From: Paulinella micropora
Taxonomy: Eukaryota; Cercozoa; Imbricatea; Euglyphida
Direction of reading: 5' to 3'
Assembly: GCA_009731375.1 (NCBI GenBank)
Contig: BJOX01000158.1
Coordinates: 582,998-638,612 of the forward strand
DNA length: 55,615 bases
Shown: piece by piece, positions 11,624-20,723 of the stretch
Layout of the letters: each line of letters starts with the position of its first letter
How positions within the stretch are numbered: position 1 is the first letter of the stretch
Notes under the pieces: generated by a model
Databases searched by the model: none
Told to the model about the DNA's origin: nothing
The model's input: only the letters and a program-made list of their open reading frames with translations
Made by a program: the position numbers and the translations under genes

Positions 11624-13017
11624 TAAAAAAAAAAAAAAAAAAAAANNNNNNNNNNAAAAAAAAAAAAAATTGATAAAACGAAAGAAGAGAAAAAATAGCA
11701 AATACCCTTTTGGCTTTGTCCAAGTCGTTGGTGAGCTTCTGGACGTTGGCGGACAGTTTCTCTTGTGCAGCGTTCATTTTGCCAATTTTTTTTTGTTCTT
11801 CAGCCAAATCTTTTTTGCACTGGTGCAGCTCACTTTGCGCGGCCAGTTTGTCCTTCCGCTCGGCATCGACCAATTTAAGCGTATCATCGACAATTTTTTT
11901 GGCTTCTGCATCACCATCGCGAAGGCTTTGGATGGTTGATTGCGCTGACTCAAGTTTGGCTTTCAAACCCAGGATCTCAGCTTTTGCTTCCAAAGCGTCC
12001 TGCAAGTACTGCTTACTAAAGATAGCATGAGCATCAGACCGAACAGATTCGTCATCATCCGAAATCAACCCGCTCTTATTCTTCCTGGCAATATGCTGGT
12101 CGCTGAGTTGAAAAAGCTTTGCCACACTCTTTACCACTTCCTCGGTCAGCGGCTTGGATTTTTCTGTAAAAAAAAGACAGCGCTTTCTCATCCCGATTCA
12201 ACAAATCTTGAAAAGCGCGAGGAACAGGAGCATGGATCCAATCTCGTGTGGAACGGAGGACTCTCACAACGTTGCTTGAGTTTCGGTAGACAAATACAAA
12301 ACGATAATAATTACGATCAGTTTTATCTTCTTCCGCTGCTTTAACGAACCTCTTGATAGATTTCCACAGAAGACCAAGAGCTACGGTAGTATTATTATCT
12401 TCGATCATCGCATTTACAGTTGAGGCCTTGGCGGTTGCGGGTAAAAAGTAAAGCCACTCACCAGGCTTTATTTCGACACCGTTTAACGACACAGAAGGTA
12501 AAGACATGATTCTGTCTTCATCAAGGGTACCTGCAACAAGCTCTGCCCCTTCCTCTGAAAAGATCCACTTACGGTTCCCTTCGCCACCTTTGTTACCAGG
12601 ACGAAACAAACTAGTGTCTTCGGGATGAACGAACTCGACCTTGGCATCAACAGACATGAACATGGCAAACAGCAACAAACAGGGAAACGAGATCTTGATA
12701 GTTGTGGAGGAGCCAGAGGCACTGCCGCAAGACAGCTCTATCAAGGCTGGATCCAAGCCTAGCAACTTAGCGACCTCCTCCTTCCTCGATCTGCTCTTGT
12801 CTACAACCACATTTAAGTCGCAGGGAAAGTTACAGTTCTGTAACAACAAAACTTCATAGTTAGTAGTAATGGCTGCTGATTTCTCGTCACGGGCAGCGAA
12901 AAATAGCGTTGATTGCGTTGCTAGTCTGATCCACACTGCGATAGCTCTCCTCCAGTACTTGCAAAGCTGGTGCGACTTGAGCTGGTTGAGCAGCTGCCAC
13001 AACCAAAGAACACACAT
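11011..13017 (-). CDS. Element A minus-strand gene: globular N-terminus, coiled coil, basic Ser/His tail
   Basis: Accessory protein of element A, function unknown. Suggested exons in transcription order: about 12,837 (after TTGTTACAG) to 11,707; 11,581-11,540; 11,488-11,253; 11,198-11,011 (stop). The exon upstream of 12,837 is unresolved; an open frame reaches 13,017. The first part encodes some 220 residues of mixed alpha/beta composition (LNGVEIKPGEWLYFLP and similar). There follow about 230 residues of heptad-rich coiled coil (LKAKLESAQSTIQSLRDGDA) and a tail rich in Ser, His and Lys/Arg. The frame shifts at an A8 run (12,166-12,173, plus strand) that may be a sequencing error. The intron at 11,582-11,706 is mostly poly-A plus an N gap. 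Transcription diverges from the plus-strand gene. Element B has a gene of the same plan at 25,506-27,012. Confidence 0.72.
11584..11674. repeat. Poly-A run with a 10-N gap
   Basis: An A homopolymer flanks the gap at 11,646-11,655. On the coding (minus) strand it is poly-T just before an AG acceptor, so it lies in an intron and may be an exaggerated polypyrimidine tract. Its true length is unknown because assembly broke there. Confidence 0.9.
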
Positions 13018-13515
13018 TTACAAACACTTTCAAAACTTGGAGATGATTGTAGGGCAAAAGCAAGCAACCCAAGTGGAACCTTGGGTTGCTGCTGGTTGTA
13101 GTCCAGTGCTTGCATCTTGTGAAGTGTCGCCCATAGTGGACTTCAAGCAGCTTACTCTCGACTTGACTCTCGAGTTTCTCTCAGTCTCAAACGCCACACA
13201 CCCGCGCAAAAATAAAAGGTTGCGTCGAAGCTGCGTCCAACGACTTTTTGTTACAACCAGCACCCGGAATGTAACCCTTATTTTGTGGTGTTTTTCCAAA
13301 ACTCTCGTCCGGTCCGGTTTTTCCCGTTTTTTTGGGGGGGGGATTGTTGGCAAGAACTAACGACATGTCGACATTGCAGAGTCTTGTTGCTGTGTCGTTG
13401 TATCTTTTGTACTTGCTGTGCATGTCTATTTACACATATTTTTGAGGTGTTTTCACTTTCTCTTCGTTTGTGTTTTTTCTGGGCCTTTGTGGATGCTTAT
13501 TGCCTTCAGGCCGAC

Positions 13516-15294
13516 ATGCTGGGAAACAAAAAGCGGCCTTTGCGGGAGGTACGTCAAGATCAAGCAAGATATGAGGCCAAGGTATGCTGTGCTTGCTTCT
13601 TTGCGTGCTGACAACTTTTTTGAAATGATTACAGCACTTATTTCTTGTGTGTTTGTTGTCATGCAGGCCAGGTTGGTGCTCGGTCTGTCTGAACAAGAAC
13701 CTACCTTGGACACATTTAGCTCCTCTTCCTCATCTCTTGCCTCCTCTTCCTCTTCCTCTTCCTCTGTTTCCCAGCCTGCTCAGATGCACAGCAATAAGAA
13801 AACATGTTTTGTTGTTTCAGATACCTCGGTAGATGAGGTAGATGGTCTGAGTGTAGTTTTAGAAGAAAAAAAAAAAGTCTGATCCCTCTAATCCATCCGT
13901 GAGGCTCTCAGCTCTTGATTCTGTGTTGCAGTCCTTGGGGGCACATGCACAAAAGCTTTTTAAGCACTCCTGCGAAGAAGCACCTTTGATGGAGCTGGCA
14001 AAGTGGGGCTTGGCAGTTGTAGCTAGAATAGTTGAGGATACACAGTCTCTACCTTCTGTCACCCCTCACACCGTCCCCCCTCATGTTTGCTCTTTACTTG
14101 GCGAGGTGCAGGAATGTTTTGTTCTCTCTGATATATCTTCCGCTTGGCTTGGTGTACCAAACGTAACTGCCTTGCGTCCCTTTGTTGGTTTTTCTTTTGC
14201 TAATACACGTGTTGATTATGATCCTGTGTCTCGTGATGAACTTGGAATGGATACATACGGAGTTTATTTTTATTTATCTAAGTTTCATCCATCCCACGAT
14301 CGCCACATACGGAGTGGCCGACAGTTTGTTGAGTATGCAACGGAGAGTAAAGTATACGACGACTACGCCAGCTTCCCCGTGTATTGAAAGCAGGTTCTAC
14401 CGGTCTTCTCTCTCTCTGTCATTCTCTATTTCTTTTTTTTCTTTTCTTTCTTTTCTTTCTTTTCTTTCTTTTTTTTTCTTTTTTCTTTCTTTTCTTTCTT
14501 CTTTTATTTCTTTTATTTCTTCTTCTTTTCTTTCTTTTTTTCTTTTCTTTTCTTTTCTTCTTCTTTTCTTCTTTTGTTTTTTTTCTTCCTTTTAATTTCT
14601 TTCTTCTTTTTGTAGTTCTTTTTTATTTCTTTTATTTTCTTTTATTAATTTCTTCTTCTTTTCTTTTCTTCTTTTTTCTTTTCTTTTCTTCTTTTCTTTT
14701 CTTCTCTTTTCTTCTCTTTTCTTTTCTTCTTTTTTCTTTTCTTTTTTTTTCTTCTCTTTTCCTTTCTTCTTTTCTTTTCCTTCTTTTCTTCTTTTCTTTT
14801 CTTACAGGCGATTTCGGCTGCAATCAAGAAGGGGGAGCCATACATGCACCTGCCAAAGCACAAGTTGCGACGAACCCAGGCCCAGCTAGCGGTTGCTCGG
14901 GAGGCGGGGGAGGCGGGGCTCTTGAAGTGTGAGCGTTGTGTCCCACCAACGTTCCATGTAGAATCCGCAAGCAGCAGGGCTCACAAGTGTTTTTCTTCGG
15001 GCATCGCATTTACAGGCAAAGAGAGGCCCAATGCCCGAGTGCAGACTTTTGAAATCAGCGCCGCCATTGACGACCAGCCCAACCGCCTGATCAGAAATTT
15101 GCAAGTATTCCAAGAGGATGTCGAAGCGCGTGCAAGTTTATTTGAGTTCCAGTTGATGTGGGGGTCATTTTTGCGCAGAAGGGCTCCATTCAGTCGGGAT
15201 GCGGATTGTGGTTGTCAACGTCCCCCCTTTGCCAAGGTTGATGGAAAATGGGTGCAGCATTATGTTCCGAGATGCTTGCACGGAGTTCGGTAAC

Positions 15295-15342
<48 letters not shown>

Positions 15343-16752
15343 CCCCCCCCCCCCCCCCTTTTTCTCNNNNNNNNNNTTCAACCAATTTTTTGCTATAATG
15401 TCACGTCTTGTTTTTTTTTAATTATATATATATATATTTTTAAGTTTTTGCCTGTACTTTCAAAAGCATGACGTGACATTGTAGCTCCTTTTTCGCAGAA
15501 GTCGAAAACAATTTTGCATTAGGACCCCTGTTTGCTCTCTCGGTCAGCGCCAGATGCCTTTGACTGACATACTTACTTTCTGGACCAGACAAATGGACGA
15601 TTTTTTGATTCACCACTGGAAGGATTTGAAGCAAGCCGTGGTCCCTCCTTCTCGCCCGATTTGGACACGTTTGCACCGTCAGTTTCACGTGGAGTGTCGA
15701 CACACTAAAGTCTGGGGTAAATGCCACTATTGTCGAGACTTCGCACAGAAATCGAACAGGCTCGTTGAATTACAAACAAGTGAGGGTAACAGAGAGTTCA
15801 CTTCAGAAGAAGAAAAAGAGAAGAAAAAAATTGAAAGAGAAATGAAAAAACCGAACACCATTTAAACGCTAAGGAAGACACGAAAGTGTTTGAAGAACAT
15901 TTACAGTTAGTTCAGGACGACCTTTCATATGTGTTGATGGTTGTTAATTTTTCGCGAATGAGCGTGGGGGGTGGTAAGACTGCAGACGTTAACGATTGCA
16001 TCGCAGTACTTTTAATTGGGGATGGGTTGGGTGGGATCAAGAGAAAGTATATTGACACCCTCCCCCATCCTGAAGACCCAGGACCCAATAACGATTTCTT
16101 TTTTACCGGGCAAAACTGTATGTTGCGCAAGGTAATGCATGCATTGCCAGGCAAAAACAAAGTCATTCAAGGGTCGGACGGAGGAAGAAAGCATTTCAAG
16201 CAAAGATATTCACTTGCCGAGGCCAGCCTTACAAGAATTAAACATCCATGGCTGCAACATTTTTCCTGGCATTTTTGGCCATCTAATCATGGCAAAAGCC
16301 TATGCGATTCACACGCAGGAAAAATTGCACAAATGGTGGCATACATGGTCTTTCACAACGTCACTGGATTTGGGAAACGTCACGTGACCTTGCTTGGCTT
16401 ATCAGAAACAACCTTTGTGATTCTGAGCCAATGTTTTTTTGAGGACAATATCAACCGAAATGATAAATACTGTCACCCGGTGAACGGTATTGATGATATC
16501 GGTTGGTTTCATCATTTCGAGGCTACCACAACACCTGGTCTCCTGAAAATCAAACAACTTTCAAATTCAAACGAAATTGCTTTTCGTTTCACTACAGAGA
16601 CAAAAGCAAGGACTGTTTTGAATACTCTTGCTGGTGATAAAGGGTTCTGGTGGCACGACGAGCTTGGCCTTCCTCCAGTTGCTCCTCGGCCGCTGCCGCG
16701 TCATCGTATAGCTCGCAGACAGCAACAGGGACGTAGAAATATTCGTCGTTAG
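13516..16752 (+). CDS. Element A plus-strand gene: putative RNase-H-like transposase
   Basis: Likely the enzyme that mobilises element A. Gene model: 13,516-13,581 (ATG, MLGNKKRPLRE); 13,667 to about 14,351; 14,808-15,289; 15,499-16,752 (stop). The exon 1-2, 3-4 and probable 2-3 joins keep phase, with GT-AG sites. Two one-base shifts lie in an A11 run (13,866) and an A6 run (15,845). About 830 residues: a Ser-rich stretch, then a domain with LLKCERCVPP, then CHYCRDF, then a core with VVNFSRM, SDGGRKHFK and NHGKSLCDSHAG, and a basic C-terminus. Element B's plus gene shares the core order as VIDFAKF, SDGGPKPLQ and YHGSSICDSHAG. From memory, uncharacterised animal proteins have a similar DF...SDG...HGKG-x-CDG layout. 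The catalytic assignment is inference; here the first Asp is Asn. Confidence 0.72.
14406..14804 (+). repeat. TTTCT-type pyrimidine microsatellite forming most of an intron
   Basis: About 400 bases of almost pure T/C lie between the end of one coding exon and the acceptor TTCTTACAG at 14,807. On the sense strand it behaves as a giant polypyrimidine tract. The long Phe/Leu/Ser frames across it are not genes. Confidence 0.9.
15297..15376 (+). repeat. Poly-C run and 10-N gap inside an intron
   Basis: A near-pure C run (15,297-15,358) starts seven bases after the donor GTAACA at 15,290 and ends in a gap at 15,367-15,376. The intron continues to the CGCAG acceptor at 15,498. The run length is unreliable. 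Confidence 0.85.
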
Positions 16753-16776
16753 TCAAGTTATTAAAAACTTCATAGC

Positions 16777-17275
16777 TCACTCACTCTGAAGTCTAAGCTT
16801 CCGCACCGGTTTTATGCTTCAAAAACATTATAAATATGCTAAACAAACTCGTATTAATATAATTTCATGCATAGTTCAAGTGGTCAGTGAGTATGTAAAA
16901 CGATTACAAGTGAGTGGCAAGTAGTCTTAGTCTCGCAGTGACTAGTGTAAAACAGTGTCACTCACTCTGAAGTCTAAGCTTCCGCACCGGTTTTATGTTT
17001 CAAAAACATTGTAAATATGCTAAACAAACTCGTATTAATATAATTTCATGCATAGTTCAAGTAGTCAGTGAGTATGTATAACGATTACAAGTGAGTGGCA
17101 AGTAGTCTTAGTGTCACAGTGACTAGTGTAAAACAGTGTCACTCACTCTGAAGTCTAAGCTTCCGCACTGGTTTTATGCTTCAAAAACATTGTAAATATG
17201 CCAAACAAACTAGTATTAATATAATTTCATGCATAGTTCAAGTAGTCAGTGAGTATGTATAACAATTACAAGTGA
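16777..17275 (+). repeat. Subterminal minisatellite of element A, three units of about 181 bp
   Basis: Units start with TCACTCACTCTGAAGTCTAAG at 16,777, 16,959 and 17,139 (spacing 182 and 180). The units differ by only a few bases. The third passes directly into the right TIR. The same unit family occurs at 53,300-54,015. It could be an array of transposase-binding sites, but that is inference. Confidence 0.92.
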
Positions 17276-17627
17276 GTGGCTGCCACCAGTAACCAACTTG
17301 AAAATTTTCTAGCTACATTTGAATTTGAATTTGAATTTGAAGTAATATCATTAGAATTTAATAAATTAAATATAACTACATTGATTTTGATGTAAAACAA
17401 CATAAAAACAAAGAAAAACCAAGCTCAGGCAACCCAAAACCACTATCTAGCCAATAAATTGCCAACGGTCGAAAAACAGCTGTACTAACGGCTAGAAATT
17501 CAATTTTTTTAATTTTTTTTTGTTAAAATAGTTAAAATACATTAAAACCTTTCAATTTGGTAGTATATTCATTATTTTTTTCTGTATTAGGTTTTTTCTT
17601 GTACGGAATCTTGTTACTTATCCTGTC
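17250..17627 (-). repeat. Right TIR of element A
   Basis: Reverse complement of 9,796-10,170, ending in GTTACTTATCCTGTC. The bases after it, CTAGATTGGGG, continue the interrupted gypsy pol. The last CT of the target site is present on both sides (9,794-9,795 and 17,628-17,629). Confidence 0.95.
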
Positions 17628-18494
17628 CTAGATTGGGGATGGATAAGGAGCCCGATAGTGGTAAGCCCGGGGAAGGAAAGGGCAAGGGGGGGGGGGGGGG
17701 NNNNNNNNNNCCGAAACTGGGGAGAAGGGCAAAGGGGGGGGACTGGCACGGAGCCCCGTGGAGGGCGCGGGCCTGGTGAACCCTAAGAAGCCCGAAACCG
17801 GAGAGCAGGGGTCAGGATCAAGTCGCAAGCCACCCACGGAGGCGGCGAAGAGAGCGGCAGATAATGAACGGATCTACTCTGAGCCGGGAAGTAGGCCGGG
17901 TAAGCGTAGGAAGCCGGATGTGCAGGCACAACCGGAGGGACCGATGGTTCTCTCGCAGGTGGAAGTCCAGCACAAAAAATGGAAGGAAGGTAATAAAGTA
18001 CTGGGGATGACGTGGGTTTTGGATCAGTTCTATCTGGTCAGGCCCCCAACCAGATTCGTTACCAAGGGGGATAAGGATGTTCTCTTTGTGATGAAGGTGG
18101 TCTGGCTAAGGACTCGAGGAAGACTCGATCGTCGGAAAGTGCGCTTAGGAACCTTCCGCCTATGCTACAGTTTTACCGGTCTTGGGATAAGGACACGGTG
18201 GAAAACCCGATGTACCGCGAGTATGTCCCAGTGTGGTGGAACTCTGCGAACAGAGAAGTCTGGGATGCTAAGATAGATCCGGCTACACGGAAGTGTGACA
18301 AGGATCACGAGGCATGGACTATGTCGGCGTGGCCGAGGGGAGTGTTGGATTACCCCTTCGAGCTGCACGACGGACATATATCACAGAAGGTTTGGGACGT
18401 GCTCAAGGAGAGCGGGGTGGACTTAAGGCTGATTGGGGGTGCACACGCAACAGAGACGGTGCGTGGGAAGAAGCACCCGAGCCTGAAGTGAGGG
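17628..18494 (+). pseudogene. C-terminal extension of gypsy copy 1 pol (severed)
   Basis: This continues pol beyond the GPY module and aligns with 39,760-40,583 of copy 2. It has a low-complexity Gly/Lys/Pro linker containing a poly-G run and gap (17,701-17,710). A conserved region follows with KRAADNERIYSEPGSRPGK, VLDQFYLVRPPTRFV, LFVMKVV, FYRSWDKDTVENPMY and PFELHDGHISQKVWD. The frame shifts near 18,105, and the stop is at 18,489-18,491. Element A's insertion has cut it off from the integrase. I do not recognise the domain; it is not an obvious chromodomain. Confidence 0.8.
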
Positions 18495-18966
18495 AATGGC
18501 ATCCGGGATGCGGATAAGGAGGAAGGATTGGAATTCGGATCGGAGGAGGGAAGTTGGGCGCACGTAGACCATGCGTGTGGATAACAAGTACTGGGGGGCC
18601 TACTCAACGGTAAAACATTAAGGGCACAGTACACAGGATATACTCGACGAGAAGGCCATCGTCGTTTTAAGATTTGGACTTTGGGATTCGGTTAATTCGG
18701 ATCTCGGGGCCAAGGCCGCACCATTCACGTTTGACGGATTAGACAGGGTCTGGTTGGTGGTCGACCGGGCTAGGGGACTGTGACTTTGGATAAATCGCGC
18801 GCGTAGGATTGAGGACATGAACTTTCCGAATGTTAGTTCATGATCTTCGGGCAGGAATAAGTCTTGGTACTTAGCACATATGAAGCACAAGCCTTTAATA
18901 TGTTGGATGGCTCTTGGTAAGATTAGATCGAGGGTCGAGCATGGACAGCTCTTGGGATGGTGGACA
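18495..18966 (+). other. 3' untranslated region of gypsy copy 1
   Basis: Non-coding sequence that aligns with 40,584-41,060 of copy 2 (for example AAGGCCATCGTCGTTTTAAG and GACGGATTAGACAGGGTCTG). The alignment ends at AGCTCTTGGGATGGTGGACA. In copy 2 a polypurine tract and the 3' LTR follow; here a minus-strand gypsy fragment begins. Confidence 0.85.
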
Positions 18967-20723
18967 GCTCTTGGTAAATCTTCCTCGGACAAATCGTCCA
19001 GTCCCGTCCGTTCATACGTGACTGTGTCCGGCTCATCATCATGACCGAGTCCGACAAGCATATCAATAAGGTTCGCGTATTGTATCGGAGCCTTACGGGT
19101 GTAGACACCATCAAAGCATGTGAAAGCTTGAGGTATCAATTTCAACTTATCCTGGGCTCTGAGCTTCCGCTTGTATGCACTGCTCTGCTCCCGAGACCCG
19201 AGTCGACAAGCCACCACTAACTGTTGCTTGCGAGAGGGAACCGGTATAGGATGATCAATAAGCCGGTCCCTTATCTCCTGTGCCCATATCGCCTTCTCAT
19301 TGTACGGCAGAATGACAGTATACGGCTTGTTACTCTCAAATAGAGTCCGTAGACACTTTTTCACTTCAGTTAATGAGCGCGGCCAGGTAGGCACATCGCC
19401 CCAAAAGTTCGTGATAAAAGTTTTAATGTCATCCTCTGGAGTATCGGGGATACGCCCCTTCCTCCTTGGCACAAACGCCTCTCTCTTTTCATCTGACATC
19501 TTTGCGTGGTAACAGTAGCCATTAGTAATATGGACATCTGCCCCACCACCTTCTGCGAATCTGGCCAACGACGGGCACTGTTTCGCAACACATATTATCT
19601 CCTCATTACGCGCTACGATTAAGTCATCAATAGACTTTTTGTCCCATGCGGGAATCGTAACCGTATACGCCTGCATCTCCGTCTCCCAATTGTCGGTCCA
19701 GGACAGTTCGTCCGGCACTGTGACATAGGGGTGTACATAGGCTTCAGTTGCCTCATGTACGAAGGCCAACCTTTTTCTCTCCGTTGCTAGACTCAGCTCA
19801 AAAGCCTCGTATGAGTCAGTAGCAGTCATCGGATTAATATCCTCCTTCTCTCCATTCTTCACTCCATAAATTACTCGCCGTGCGGCGCAATCGATCACTG
19901 CCCCCATCGTAGCCAATTGGTCATACGACAGCAGGATTGAACCGTGGTAATCGGGGACAACATAGAGGTCCGCACGATATACTCGACCGGATTTCAATTT
20001 GAAAATTAATGTGACGATGCCCGTAATTTCCGTACGGCTGCCTACCCCTTTTAGGGTCCCCTTTGTTTTTCTAATATTTTTGTCAACCCATGTCCGGTGA
20101 CTATTCAAAAACTTCTGGCCGACAATATTAATATTCGCCATCGTATCATTACCAACTTTTAATGTGGTTTGTAAAGTTTCACAAAAGAGGTCAGTGTAGC
20201 ATAGCGCGTCCGGTCTATGTATACTAGCCGCTAGCACATGAATTTTTTGTTCTAGGGTTTTGAGTCTAAGCTCAAGTTCCTTGTCCTCCTTCCGTTCTTC
20301 CCTCTTTTCCTCCAACTTAACTTCTTGAGTCTCCGGGGCTTCCGGTATCTCAAGTGTCCGCTTGACAGAGTCCGGTACACTAGATGTACACTTGTCTACC
20401 GTAGAGACGGTTGCGTCCTTTGGCGGGGGAACGGTCCGCTGCTTCTTCGTAGGCGGAGACCTAGCCTTCAGTTGCGGCTTCCTCTCCTCCATCGCCTTCT
20501 TCGCCTTCCTATTCGCATCATTTATCATATTAGCTCTCGAAGGATGAACTAGCAAATGCTTACCTTGAGGCTTGTGAGGCTGTGTGCCTTCAACTTCACG
20601 TCTAGGAGGAACGGAACCGTTCGTATCCTGTTCAGCAACAGTAGGCATAACTGTGACTGTCGGATTAAAAAGAACAGTTTTTATCTCCTTCTTTCTCTTC
20701 TCCTCCTCCCTCTTTTCCTCCCG
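18967..20723 (-). CDS. pol: pol N-terminus of gypsy 3 (protease and linker), truncated
   Basis: It is in the same frame as gag, separated only by the TGA at 20,724-20,726; the next codon is CGG and the frame stays open. About 585 residues survive: a Lys/Glu-rich stretch, a short coiled coil (ELRLKTLEQKIHVLAASI), and a retropepsin-like domain with GNDTMANINIVGQKF and later LLSYDQLATMGAVID. The linker of copies 1 and 2 follows (IDHPIPVPSRKQQLVVACRL; AFTCFDGVYTRKAPIQYA). Homology ends at DDLSEEDLPR, where the frame reads on into inverted gypsy 1 UTR to a chance stop at 18,618. The missing RT makes this a dead fragment. Confidence 0.85.

Larger units (their letters stand above)
9796..17627. mobile_element. 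Element A: two-gene DNA transposon with long TIRs, inserted in gypsy copy 1
   Basis: The element runs from GACAGGATAAGTAAC at 9,796 to its inverted copy GTTACTTATCCTGTC ending at 17,627 (7,832 bases including two 10-N gaps). The TIRs are about 370 bp and nearly identical. The flanks are CT on both sides. Removing the element and one CT restores a stretch that aligns without gaps to the uninterrupted pol of gypsy copy 2 near 39,750, so both ends and the 2-bp target duplication are firm. Inside are two divergent multi-exon genes: a coiled-coil protein on the minus strand and a putative transposase on the plus strand. The right end also carries a minisatellite. Superfamily assignment is open; see findings. 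Confidence 0.92.
969..18966 (+). mobile_element. Ty3/gypsy retrotransposon copy 1, degenerate and split by element A
   Basis: A gypsy-type LTR element with a 5' LTR, gag, protease, reverse transcriptase, RNase H, integrase and a C-terminal extension, in the same order as the better preserved copy at 30,806-41,849. Element A interrupts it at 9,796-17,627. The 3' LTR is missing: homology to copy 2 stops near 18,966, where a minus-strand gypsy of another subfamily begins. Several indels relative to copy 2 make it non-functional. They include an 8-bp tandem duplication near 7,290, a 4-bp deletion near 5,340 and a roughly 29-bp deletion before RT motif A near 6,897. Part of the frameshifting may be sequencing error. 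Confidence 0.9.

Noticed and set aside
16777-17275. CRISPR-like array in the minisatellites at 16.8 kb and 53.3 kb
   Set aside because: Units of about 181 bp repeat end to end without unique spacers, in eukaryotic DNA beside transposon ends.
9796-17627. Element A genes as ordinary host genes
   Set aside because: They lie wholly between perfect terminal inverted repeats inside a retrotransposon, with a target duplication and an aligned empty site.
9796-17627. Maverick/Polinton or Helitron
   Set aside because: No polymerase, capsid, ATPase, helicase or Rep motifs; Helitrons lack TIRs and target duplications, and Mavericks give 6-bp duplications.
18900-19100. A 3' LTR for gypsy copy 1 near 19 kb
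   Set aside because: No TGTAACAC start or LTR body follows the shared 3' region; the sequence switches to minus-strand pol.
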